From the NCBI GenBank assembly GCA_002840095.1, contig PGZL01000011.1, positions 1-64,000 of the forward strand: DNA of 64,000 bases, in the 5' to 3' direction. Made by a program: the position numbers and the translations under genes. Below, one piece after another: positions 18,156-25,435 of this stretch (the first letter of the stretch is position 1; every line of letters starts with the position of its first letter). The notes beneath the pieces were generated by a model. It was not told the DNA's origin and did no database searches. It saw only the letters and a program-made list of their open reading frames with translations. This DNA comes from Gammaproteobacteria bacterium HGW-Gammaproteobacteria-1 (GTDB lineage Bacteria > Pseudomonadota > Gammaproteobacteria > Thiohalomonadales > Thiohalomonadaceae).

Positions 18156-18506
18156 ATGATGAAGATGCTGATTTCGGCAGTCATTTTGATAGTGGTCATT
18201 GCCATGATAGGGTTTTCTATTCTCCTTGCTCTCGTATGGTGGAATTCTTTAAGGAACCCTCCCGCTTATGCTCTTATCGTAGAAAAGTTCTATGTCTGTC
18301 GGAGCCATAAGGCTCTGCATGGCGGAATATTTGGTAAGGGCTCCACGAAGATGTACTTTGCCTCTGGTGCCCAGCAATGGTGTTGGCGGTGGGAATGGGA
18401 GGAGATCAATTTGGGAGAATTTAGAAGGCTTGCGTCAGATTGGTACGGTGTAGACTGGGAAGAGGAATCACATTTTTTGGAGTCCGCGGAGAGAGAAGAA
18501 AATTGA
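18156..18506 (+). CDS. Hypothetical single-pass membrane protein
   Basis: A 116-residue protein with one N-terminal hydrophobic helix (about residues 4-28, rich in I, V and L) followed by a soluble part with several aromatic residues (WCWRWEWEE) and an acidic tail. I do not recognise a family. Like the acetyltransferase before it, it is less GC-rich than the chromosomal core. An ATG cluster (18156, 18159, 18165) leaves the exact start open. A long inverted repeat begins 15 bp after its stop. Confidence 0.6.
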   Translation: MMKMLISAVILIVVIAMIGFSILLALVWWNSLRNPPAYALIVEKFYVCRSHKALHGGIFGKGSTKMYFASGAQQWCWRWEWEEINLGEFRRLASDWYGVDWEEESHFLESAEREEN

Positions 18507-18520
18507 TCCCCCGTGACCTT

Positions 18521-18592
18521 GGATATTTGGGCTCAGATGAAAAACTCGTGACCCCAAATATAGGGTAGTTTTTCATCTGGCCCAAAATATCC
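18521..18592. repeat. Long inverted repeat between convergent genes
   Basis: Two 26-base arms (18521-18546 and 18567-18592) pair almost perfectly, with only one-base bulges, around a 20-base loop; the inner part is CAGATGAAAAACT against AGTTTTTCATCTG. It lies between the stops of two converging genes. It may act as a bidirectional terminator, although there is no clear U tract outside the stem, or it may be a small mobile palindrome. Confidence 0.75.
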
Positions 18593-18613
18593 CGACACTA
18601 CCTTCTCCGCCGA

Positions 18614-19336
18614 TTACTCAGCCTCGCTGATGGTGTAGGCGATGGTAACACCGCGGATAAGCAAGTTAGCCGAACCCAATGTCCACGTTGATCCGCTGGC
18701 TGGACCTACCGATATCACGATAGACCCGGTGTTGTTGTTGACCTGACGGGCTGGGCTCACGACGGCAGGCAGGGCCTGTGTGGTGGTCGAGGCGCTGGTC
18801 GAGGTGACGGTGTTGCCGAGCTGCATATAGCCAGTGGAGAAGAACTGCTGAAAGATATAGGCGTCCAGGTCGTTACTGGAGTCGTTGTCGTAGAGGTGGA
18901 TCGTGAAGCCGGTGATGAGTGACCCATGCGGCAGATTGGCCGTGGCTGTCAGGCGTTCCACAGTGGTCATATTGATGCGACAACCACCGTTTCCGTAACC
19001 GCAGGCATAATCGACGGTGTTCACCCGGGGCAGGAATGAGTCACCGGATATTGCAAAGTAATGGGTGCGCGGCGACGAGTAGGCGATACTGGGCACGGTG
19101 AGAACGCCGGTCATGGTGTCACCGCTGATGCTCACCTTGCCCGACCCAAGGGCGGTGATGCGGCTGTCGTTGTCATCCACCGCACTCTCAACCGCAGTGA
19201 AGTTGGCGTTGACCTCTGCGGCTACAGCCGGTGTTCCCGCGGTGAAACTGTTTGGAATGGTGAGATCGCTGGCGATGGCAGGTGCCGCTATTACCAACGA
19301 CAGGACAAAAAAAGAGCTCCACAAGACTCTGTTCAT
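18614..19336 (-). CDS. Exported protein with signal peptide, function unknown
   Basis: A 240-residue protein with a Sec signal peptide (MNRVLWSSFFVLSLVIAAPA, cleavage probably after AIAS). Next comes IPNSFTAGTPAVAAEVNANF, a stretch I know from many secreted proteobacterial proteins of unknown role, often followed by coiled or tail-fibre-like segments. The remainder is rich in S, T and N and probably a beta structure. A GGGGA site precedes ATG 19336; the open frame extends upstream only through low-complexity sequence. A small lipoprotein gene lies just upstream on the same strand. Confidence 0.7.
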   Translation of the reverse strand: MNRVLWSSFFVLSLVIAAPAIASDLTIPNSFTAGTPAVAAEVNANFTAVESAVDDNDSRITALGSGKVSISGDTMTGVLTVPSIAYSSPRTHYFAISGDSFLPRVNTVDYACGYGNGGCRINMTTVERLTATANLPHGSLITGFTIHLYDNDSSNDLDAYIFQQFFSTGYMQLGNTVTSTSASTTTQALPAVVSPARQVNNNTGSIVISVGPASGSTWTLGSANLLIRGVTIAYTISEAE

Positions 19337-19367
19337 GATCTTTCCCCTTGGAAGGTAAAAACGGCGT

Positions 19368-19523
19368 TTATTGCCAATTGTTTTGATCCCATACCAGTTG
19401 ATCCCAGTTGCTGCTGGTGTCGCTGGTGCTGCTGCTGCCGCCGCCACCGCTGCTGCAACCGGAAAAGCACAACAGCGTCGTCGCGATCAACAGGCCGCCG
19501 AATATTCGCATGTACGGTTTCAT
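19368..19523 (-). CDS. Small lipoprotein (51 residues)
   Basis: The product has a basic start and hydrophobic core (MKPYMRIFGGLLIATTLLCF) followed by a lipobox ending in SGC near residue 20, then a run of G and S and a short Trp/Asn-rich tail (WDQLVWDQNNWQ). It should be a membrane-anchored lipoprotein. It is 31 bp upstream of the exported protein gene, in the same direction, so the two are probably co-transcribed. A small frame such as this could be spurious, but the lipobox and spacing argue for a gene. Confidence 0.6.
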   Translation of the reverse strand: MKPYMRIFGGLLIATTLLCFSGCSSGGGGSSSTSDTSSNWDQLVWDQNNWQ

Positions 19524-19946
19524 AGGATTTACCTTTGGAGGTGATAGAAAGCACCTCATATGTAGTTGGACTCAATACATCTCGTATTGCGGTTGCTCGG
19601 TAATAGCAGTGAAATCGTCAAGAATGGGGAAAAGCGGTCAGTACCCTTAAACCAAATTTAGGGTTAGTTACCACTAAATTTAAGCACGGAGTTGGTTACA
19701 TTGCTTGAGACCGAACAACGACGTCGTCAGGGAATGGATATGCCCCCGAAAAACGCTAACCGTAAATTAGGAAATGGAGTGGACTGAAACAGTTGGTTAT
19801 TAAAAAAAGTAAAGGTGCTGAGGTACTGATCGCATTAATGTTCGACAGGGGCAGACACAGGTCTTTGGGCGGCCCTTGCGGGCCATGAGGCGCGGCGATA
19901 GGGAGGCCCACGGCGCAACACCTTACATATAAGGGGCAGGTCCGGC

Positions 19947-20107
19947 CTTGAACGCCCCGCTCCGATGGGCGTATAAACCAGGACACAGGCACGGATTGTT
20001 TTCCCGCAGACGCCGTTCTGCCGGGCAGCCCACATGGAGGTCAAGGCGTGCAAATCAATGTAATCCTCAGGCCGGGGCAGAACGACCCCCGCTGCTATAC
20101 CTCTTAG
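19947..20107 (+). pseudogene. Leader-plus-microprotein cassette, copy 2 (decayed)
   Basis: The leader is well conserved against copy 1 (CGATGGGCGTATAAACCAG, ACAGGCACG, CAGCCCACATGGAGGTCA). The reading frame from GTG 20048 begins VQINVILRPGQND but stops after 19 codons. It sits in the 664-bp stretch between the lipoprotein and the DUF1232 gene; the rest of that stretch (19524-19946) is AT-rich and I see no gene or clear promoter in it. Confidence 0.6.
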
Positions 20108-20187
20108 TATGGATGTGGTGCTCCCCGCGTAGGCGTAGGAAGGCTTTAATCTGAGTCCGAGTATCGAACTTGAATAAGGAGGTTCAT

Positions 20188-20961
20188 ATGCTGTTCAAAC
20201 TGCTGGATGAAGTGAGCGCACGGATCAATGAGATCGACGTCGTGGCGGAGGCGCCAAAATTCGCAGCCCAGCTGCGGGAGATGAGGCCAACTATTGAGGC
20301 TGAGCTAAAGGCTAATGGTATAGCGCCCGATCAACTCGAGAAGACGATCCTGGCACTGAGTCTTACCCAGATGCGGATCATCAAGGATATTCCGGCCATT
20401 GCGGCTGAAATGAGGCAGATGCTCCAGGAAGGTTCGGGCGAGCCCGCATTTCGCTGTGTGCTCGCCGCCAGCCTGGCGTACTTGGTGCAGCCGCATGATC
20501 TGATGTCGGATAACCTTCCGGCAGGTTACGGCTTCGTTGACGATGCACTGTTGTTGCACGAAGCCTCCGCACTGTCCTGGGAAATTGCGGGAGACATGGC
20601 GCGTGCCGAGGAGAAACGGAAGTTGTTTCAGTTCATCTTCATTTTCGTGCCAGACAGGAATCACGTAGAGTTCAGGAACGCGATAAGCGGATTAGCGACG
20701 ACGCTGGGTATGATGCGTTCCTTTGATCCCGCTCTGGCAGAGACGACAACGCAGATGCTTATTGCCAACCCCCTTCAGCCGATTATGTCCCAAGGCACCG
20801 GCGGCGCGCCGGCAGGAACATCCACGTTCGGATCGCAATTCAAGAATTACCCAGAAAGTTCCAGGCCGCAATACACATGGAAATCCGGCAACTCCATGGG
20901 AGTCAACTTTCCGGATGGCGGCGGCGTTGCGACAGACGGTCGAGACGTATTCGTTTTTTAG
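20188..20961 (+). CDS. DUF1232 (YkvA-like) domain protein
   Basis: A 257-residue protein. The centre (AASLAYLVQPHDLMSDNL, then GYGFVDDALLL) matches the DUF1232/YkvA motif, a short membrane-associated segment of unknown function. The N-terminal 90 residues are helical and charged; the C-terminal 60 are rich in G, S and P. The start at ATG 20188 is fixed by a consensus AAGGAGG site at 20176; the frame is open upstream but lacks such a site. The next gene starts 27 bp after its stop and may be co-transcribed. Confidence 0.7.
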   Translation: MLFKLLDEVSARINEIDVVAEAPKFAAQLREMRPTIEAELKANGIAPDQLEKTILALSLTQMRIIKDIPAIAAEMRQMLQEGSGEPAFRCVLAASLAYLVQPHDLMSDNLPAGYGFVDDALLLHEASALSWEIAGDMARAEEKRKLFQFIFIFVPDRNHVEFRNAISGLATTLGMMRSFDPALAETTTQMLIANPLQPIMSQGTGGAPAGTSTFGSQFKNYPESSRPQYTWKSGNSMGVNFPDGGGVATDGRDVFVF

Positions 20962-20988
20962 GCTAGGCCGGTTACATCCACGTTCTGT

Positions 20989-21456
20989 ATGAAAGAACTG
21001 AAAATCATTGGTGCCAGTCCACGAAGCACTCCGGATGCGAGACGGAGGATGATTGTTCTTCTCGCGAGTCTATGGATCGGGGGCTTAATCATATTTTTTG
21101 CGACTGCTGCGAAAAACTGGGGGGCGATCGCCGTGGCGGCTTCGTTCAGCCTGTTTCAGTGGTTGTTTAGCCCAGCGGCAGAAAACACATTCAAGATTGA
21201 TTTTGGTCCGGGTGGGCTCTCCGTTGGTTGTGGCCGGGACTTTCTGTGGGGTGCCTCGGTTGATGAGTTGGCTGGCGTTGAGGTGTTTGAAGAGTCGAAA
21301 AGATGGGGGATTGTTCACTCGCCAAGGAGGTTGGTGTTCTATAAATATGGCGGAGATCAATTTTCAATCGGGACCGATTTTTTCGCGCCAGAACAAGTGT
21401 CTGAACTCCTTTACGAAGTCCAACGTACCATTACGTTGAGGAAGGGCGCTTCGTGA
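20989..21456 (+). CDS. Hypothetical membrane protein with two helices
   Basis: A 155-residue protein. Residues about 21-38 and 43-58 are hydrophobic and form a helical hairpin; the rest (FKIDFGPGGLSVGC through LVFYKYGGDQFSIGTDFF) looks like a beta-rich cytoplasmic domain of PH-like type. I do not recognise a family. It has no clear ribosome binding site and follows the DUF1232 gene closely. A terminator stands 28 bp after it. Confidence 0.6.
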   Translation: MKELKIIGASPRSTPDARRRMIVLLASLWIGGLIIFFATAAKNWGAIAVAASFSLFQWLFSPAAENTFKIDFGPGGLSVGCGRDFLWGASVDELAGVEVFEESKRWGIVHSPRRLVFYKYGGDQFSIGTDFFAPEQVSELLYEVQRTITLRKGAS

Positions 21457-21483
21457 GGTGTTGTTCAAGCGGTAACTAGATAA

Positions 21484-21509
21484 AAAAAGGCGCCTTCCGG
21501 CGCCTTTTT
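21484..21509. terminator. Bidirectional rho-independent terminator
   Basis: AAAAAGGCGCC, a TTCC loop, then GGCGCCTTTTT form a perfect 11-bp inverted repeat with T tracts on both strands. It lies between two convergent genes and can serve both. Confidence 0.9.
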
Positions 21510-21530
21510 CATTGCGGCCTTCCGATCTTC

Positions 21531-21866
21531 CTAGAGTTCAAGCTCCATTTGCTCGATGGTGATGATCCGTCCGGTGGACGGGGTGTAGCTGAATGTACCG
21601 ACCACGCGTACCGTGCGGCCCACCAGCGCGGGCAATTGGTCCTCCGGCTGGAGGGCGACGCGATTCAGCTTGTCGTCCTCGATCCAGTAATGGCGTGGCT
21701 TCTCGAAGGTGCGCACCACGCCGCGTGTGGCCACACGCTCGCCGTGGTATTCGTTCTGCATATCAACCAGGGTCTCCAGGGTGACAACGCCGGAATTCGT
21801 GCCGCACGCGGTCAGAAGGAGGGTGCACAGTGCTGCGGCGAGCAGTGGTTTCATCAAGGTCTTCAT
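21531..21866 (-). CDS. Small lipoprotein with OB-fold-like domain
   Basis: A 111-residue product with a lipoprotein signal (MKTLMKPLLAAALCTLLLTA, lipobox cysteine right after) and a compact beta-rich body (VDMQNEYHGERVATRGVVRT, ALVGRTVRVVGTFSY). The pattern 'GERVATRGVVR...W.EDD...R' resembles periplasmic OB-fold proteins, but I cannot name the family. I start it at ATG 21866, where the signal begins; the open frame runs on upstream into a repeat. No partner gene is obvious. Confidence 0.65.
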   Translation of the reverse strand: MKTLMKPLLAAALCTLLLTACGTNSGVVTLETLVDMQNEYHGERVATRGVVRTFEKPRHYWIEDDKLNRVALQPEDQLPALVGRTVRVVGTFSYTPSTGRIITIEQMELEL

Positions 21867-21985
21867 TGCATTACCTGTGGTATCGGTGGGGCCGGCAGGC
21901 GTGCCGGAAGGGCTGGTGCCATTATTGCCGAAGCGTGCGCCAATGCAAACACGACCCCATTCAGCTAAATAAGTGGTCCAGGCGT

Positions 21986-22076
21986 GGGGCGCCCTATGGG
22001 CGCCGTGCTGCGGCGGGCCCGCCCTATGGTGTGCCCGGTATGAGGTGGATGCCAATTCGGAACGGTTGTCTAGTTA
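21986..22076 (+). repeat. REP-like repeat, copy A (partner at 48712)
   Basis: About 90 bp with two small hairpins (GGCGCCCTATGGGCGCC and GCGGGCCCGCCC) followed by a conserved tail (CCCGGTATGAGGTGGAT, then ATTCGGAAC and TTGTCTAG). A clearly homologous copy lies at 48712-48810 in the same orientation. The tail reaches into the last codons and stop of the phosphatase gene on the other strand. Confidence 0.75.
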
Positions 22077-23308
22077 CCCTCCGCCAGGCGTTCCGCCATC
22101 TGGGCTTTGCGTGCGACCATCTTGTCGGCCAGCGCGTCGCTGCCGCCGCTATCGATGATAACCTGGCGGACCTGTTCGTCGGGAATTCGTGTCACTACCA
22201 TAACCGCCTGTCTGACGTCGTCGGGACTCATGTCGGCAAAGAGCGCGACCGCGTGCGTATTGCCCTTGTCGCTGCGCAGTGAATCGAGTTCGTTCACGCA
22301 GCTGCCGAACGCCGGCCCTTTGGGATCGCCGTGGGCCCGGAATGAAAGCGCTCCACCCACATCCAGGGTCAGCACCTTGCCGTTGACCACGCCCTGGTTG
22401 TCGCCGTCGAAGCCGGCGGCATCCCAATTGGCCGTCCAGGCATGCACGCCGAACCATTGCTGCGCCTGTCTGCGTTCCTCTGCACTGAGATGGGCGACGC
22501 ACTTCTTGTCGAGTTCGACCCACTCGGTGGCGATCTGGTTCGGCGCCTTTGTTTCCACGTAGGTCAGCGTCGGCGCGCCGGCCAGTTGGTAGAGCCTGGC
22601 CGCGATGAGCTCGTTGCGGGCATGCGCTGAAGATTCCAGCGTCTTCACGTAGTAACGCCGCCCGCTGTCGTCCCGGAAAACGCCGGCGGGGTTGCTGCCC
22701 AGTTGGCCGCCGACCCGCTGCATGGCAGCGGTATCAAGAAGAGTCTGGTCCGCGTCTTCAATGGGCAGGGTTCGCCGCACCAGGGCCAGTTGCGACGGCG
22801 TTTCGATGGCGCCCTTGCGCTCGCGGCGCACGGCGCGGATTGCCTCGGTGGGAGCCATGCCCAATTCCACCAGCAGCCGCGCTGCGATCATGCCGGCGCG
22901 GCCCAGGCCGCCTTTGCAGTGCACCAGCACGTCGTCGCCGTTGCGCAGCATCGCGCGGATCTCGCGGCCCTGCGTGACCCACTGCTGCTCGAAGGTCTCG
23001 GTGGGAACGGAGTAGTCGGCGATGGGCAGATGACGCCAGTCGATGCCCCGTCGCCGTATTTCATGCCCGAGTTGCGGCACCTTGAGTTCCTTGAGTTCTG
23101 CGGGTTCGACCAGCGTGAGTACCAGCTTCGCCCCCCATGCAGCGATGGCATCCAGGTCGATGTCGAGATCGCGTTCCCAGGCGCCCGTATGGGCGAAGCG
23201 ATCATGCTTGCCGGGGCAGAAGGTGATCCCGATCCGTCCATGCGATGGAGTCGCGCGTACTTCGGCGATCTGCAGAGGGTGTGTGTGACTGGTCCGCGCA
23301 ACTGCCAT
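22070..23308 (-). CDS. CDKN3-like tyrosine phosphatase fused to a kinase-like domain
   Basis: A 412-residue fusion protein. Residues about 25-180 are a dual-specificity phosphatase of the CDKN3/KAP type: general acid in LPIADYS (Asp98) and the active-site loop HCKGGLGR (Cys131, Arg137). Residues about 195-390 carry motifs that look like a minimal protein or lipid kinase fold: GGQLGSNPAG (glycine-rich loop), YYVK (Lys222), NELIAARLY (Glu233), NWDAAGFDGDN (Asp296, Asn304) and LDVGG (Asp316). No signal peptide or membrane helix. The phosphatase call is firm; the kinase-like call is inference from motif order. It is not in an operon; its stop codon lies inside a repeat. Confidence 0.8.
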   Translation of the reverse strand: MAVARTSHTHPLQIAEVRATPSHGRIGITFCPGKHDRFAHTGAWERDLDIDLDAIAAWGAKLVLTLVEPAELKELKVPQLGHEIRRRGIDWRHLPIADYSVPTETFEQQWVTQGREIRAMLRNGDDVLVHCKGGLGRAGMIAARLLVELGMAPTEAIRAVRRERKGAIETPSQLALVRRTLPIEDADQTLLDTAAMQRVGGQLGSNPAGVFRDDSGRRYYVKTLESSAHARNELIAARLYQLAGAPTLTYVETKAPNQIATEWVELDKKCVAHLSAEERRQAQQWFGVHAWTANWDAAGFDGDNQGVVNGKVLTLDVGGALSFRAHGDPKGPAFGSCVNELDSLRSDKGNTHAVALFADMSPDDVRQAVMVVTRIPDEQVRQVIIDSGGSDALADKMVARKAQMAERLAEGN

Positions 23309-23434
23309 ATTGCCATCCCGGGGCGGCGCTAGGGGGCGGCTGGACCGGGGTGTGGCCGGTACCGCCAGATGAATTCGGGGATGATATTACACCAGAACTT
23401 GGGCCTCCTGATGAGCGGAGCCCCGGGGACGGAG

Positions 23435-23470
23435 CAAACAAAAAGGCGCCTTGCGGCGCCTTTTTGTTTG
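23435..23470. terminator. Strong bidirectional terminator after soeC
   Basis: A perfect 16-bp inverted repeat (CAAACAAAAAGGCGCC and its complement) around a TTGC loop, with T tracts on both strands. It lies 13 bp past the soeC stop. Confidence 0.9.
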
Positions 23471-23483
23471 CGCAGCTCCGACC

Positions 23484-24479
23484 TCAAATGGTCTGGTAGT
23501 ACAGGTTCTGCGGATGGTTGGCCTGGGCGAAGAAGAACCAGCGCTCGAACAGCAGGCCGACGTACTGGGTCATGAAGGCCAGCAGCAGCAGGTTGCCGTC
23601 GGTGTTGGCGACACCGATGGACAGCAGGATGGCGGGGACCACGAAGGCCAGCAGCAGGAAGATCCATTTCACCGACTTGAGGAAGGAGAAGCTCTTGCCG
23701 TGGTTGTAATCGCGGGTGTTGTAGGAGCCGCCCATGAAGCCCATGGCCTTCTGCTGCACCTTGGTGTGGCGTACGCCGATGGCGGTCTGCACGGTGGACT
23801 TGTACTTGATGCGGGCGTTGCGCAGCAGCGAGGCGGCGCGAGTCAGCAGGCCCACCACGGTGAGGGCGATGGCCCAGCCGCCGAAGAAGTGGGTCAGTTC
23901 CGGCGCGCGGTAGGCGGCGTAGACGGCGGCGCAGCTGAAGCCGGAGGCGGTGCCTAGGACGAAGTAGTTGACCACGGTGAGCGGGCTGGACCATTCCTGC
24001 AGGAACTTGATGGCGGCGTAGATCATGCCGGTGCAGACGAACAGGCCCAGGGCGCCGACGACGCCGAGGATGCCGACGGTGAGCGACAGCTGGCCGCTGA
24101 CCAGGGCGCCGTTCACTTCCCAGCCGTACAGGTTGGCGTCCCAGCCGAACCAGTGGAACACACCATAAAGAAAGGTCAGGCCCATCATGGCGGGCATGGC
24201 GATCAGCTCACGCGACAGCCAGGAGGTGCGCCACTGGGTCATGCCGCGCCAGGCGCGGGTGAACATGTAGCTGGGCTTGCCCAGATGGAACACTGCGGCG
24301 AACAGGCCGCCGAGCAGGAACAGCAGGGCGATGAAGCTGCCGACGGCGAAGAAGCTGCCGTCCTGTTGCGGCAGCAGCTTGGCCATGCCGTAGGCCTGGG
24401 CGCTGAACAGGGCCAGGAACAGGCCCTGGCCGACGCCGATGAGGGTGGTCAGAAAGATAACCGAGAATGTCGGGTGCAT
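23484..24479 (-). CDS. soeC: Membrane anchor of sulfite dehydrogenase, SoeC (DmsC family)
   Basis: A 331-residue protein with eight or so hydrophobic helices (for example SVIFLTTLIGVGQGLFLALF, SFIALLFLLGGLFAAVFHLG, IFLLLAFVVPAILLSIGVA). HLGKPSYMFTRAWRGM and WRTSWLSREL are DmsC-family signatures. It anchors the SoeAB dimer to the cytoplasmic face and passes electrons to quinone. It is the third gene of soeABC, the order of the cytoplasmic sulfite-oxidising enzyme described in Allochromatium vinosum. DMSO or polysulfide reductase membrane subunits are related, but the context next to aprBA favours Soe. Confidence 0.88.
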   Translation of the reverse strand: MHPTFSVIFLTTLIGVGQGLFLALFSAQAYGMAKLLPQQDGSFFAVGSFIALLFLLGGLFAAVFHLGKPSYMFTRAWRGMTQWRTSWLSRELIAMPAMMGLTFLYGVFHWFGWDANLYGWEVNGALVSGQLSLTVGILGVVGALGLFVCTGMIYAAIKFLQEWSSPLTVVNYFVLGTASGFSCAAVYAAYRAPELTHFFGGWAIALTVVGLLTRAASLLRNARIKYKSTVQTAIGVRHTKVQQKAMGFMGGSYNTRDYNHGKSFSFLKSVKWIFLLLAFVVPAILLSIGVANTDGNLLLLAFMTQYVGLLFERWFFFAQANHPQNLYYQTI

Positions 24480-24490
24480 CGTTTAACTCC

Positions 24491-24568
24491 AGTTTCGAGT
24501 TTCTAGTTTCGAGTTCCGAACTGCGGTTCCGGGTTTCCTTCGAAACCCGAAACCCGCAACTCGAAACT
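24491..24568. repeat. Inverted GTTTCGAGTT repeat filling the soeB-soeC gap
   Basis: Arms of 25 bp (24491-24515 and 24544-24568) built from the units GTTTCGAGTT and CGAAACCCGAAACCCG pair with about five mismatches. The element takes up nearly all of the 93-bp gap, ending 5 bp from the soeB stop and just outside the soeC ribosome binding site. Confidence 0.7.
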
Positions 24569-24572
24569 TTCT

Positions 24573-25301
24573 TTACATTAGCCAATCGTCCAGCGTGACG
24601 TCGTCGCTGGTGCCGTGGCGGATGTCTTCCTTTTTGAGCGGGTTGTCGGTGCGCACCAGCTCATCCTCGTGGATGTGCATGCGCGTCTTGCGCCGCGGCA
24701 GGTAGTGGTTGGCCGGCTTGGTGCCCCATTCGGGCATCAGCTGGTAACCGCCCTGTTCGCGGATCGCCACCGAGACTTCGGAGTCCGGGTTGTGCACGTC
24801 GCCGAACAGGCGTGCCGAGGTCGGGCAGGCCAGCACGCAGGCAGGCTTGCGCTCGGCTTCCGGCAGGGCCTGGTCATAGATGCGGTCGACGCAGAGGGTG
24901 CACTTCTTCATCACCTTCTGGTGTTCGTCGAATTCGCGCATGCCGTAGGGGCAGGCCCAGGAGCAGTACTTGCAGCCGATGCACTTGTCGTAGTCCACCA
25001 GCACGATGCCGTCCTCGGCGCGCTTGTGGCTGGCGCCGGTGGGGCACACCGGGACGCAGGGGGCGTCTTCGCAGTGCAGGCAGCTCTTGGGGAAGTGCAG
25101 CGTCTCCGTCGTCGGAAAGGTGCCGATCTCGAAGGTCTGCACGCGGTTGAAGAAGGTACCGGTCGGGTCCTGCCCGTACGGCCGATCATCGAACAGCGGG
25201 CCGGACTTCTCCGACGAGGTGTTCCACTGCTTGCACGAGGTCACGCAGGCATGGCAGCCGACGCAGACGTTCAAATCGATTACGAGTGCTAATTGAGTCA
25301 T
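24573..25301 (-). CDS. soeB: Iron-sulfur subunit of sulfite dehydrogenase, SoeB
   Basis: A 242-residue ferredoxin-type subunit with four [4Fe-4S] motifs: CVGCHACVTSCKQWN at the start, CLHCEDAPCVPVCP, CIGCKYCSWACP, and a split C-terminal set (CTLCVDRIYD ... CVLACP). It relays electrons from the molybdenum site in SoeA to SoeC. No signal peptide, so cytoplasmic. The spacing is that of the DmsB/PsrB/SoeB family; the Soe assignment comes from the operon and from aprBA next door. Confidence 0.9.
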   Translation of the reverse strand: MTQLALVIDLNVCVGCHACVTSCKQWNTSSEKSGPLFDDRPYGQDPTGTFFNRVQTFEIGTFPTTETLHFPKSCLHCEDAPCVPVCPTGASHKRAEDGIVLVDYDKCIGCKYCSWACPYGMREFDEHQKVMKKCTLCVDRIYDQALPEAERKPACVLACPTSARLFGDVHNPDSEVSVAIREQGGYQLMPEWGTKPANHYLPRRKTRMHIHEDELVRTDNPLKKEDIRHGTSDDVTLDDWLM

Positions 25302-25329
25302 GGTTGAAACCTGTCAATTAATTACAAGA

Positions 25330-25432
25330 CTGCCGCAGAGACGCGGAGGCGCAGAGCGATTTTGGTGCGGGCTGAGAGCCGGGGCACGAATCACGATCTC
25401 TTCATCTCTGTGTCTCTGCGTCTCCGCGGCAG
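25330..25432. repeat. GCAGAGACGC inverted repeat in the soeA-soeB gap
   Basis: Arms of 27 bp (25330-25356 and 25406-25432) built on CTGCCGCAGAGACGCGGAG pair with about four mismatches. The outer end lies 3 bp from the soeA stop. A shorter relative with the same core (TCGCAGAGACGCAGAGG) lies at 33485. Confidence 0.75.
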
Positions 25433-25435
25433 GTG

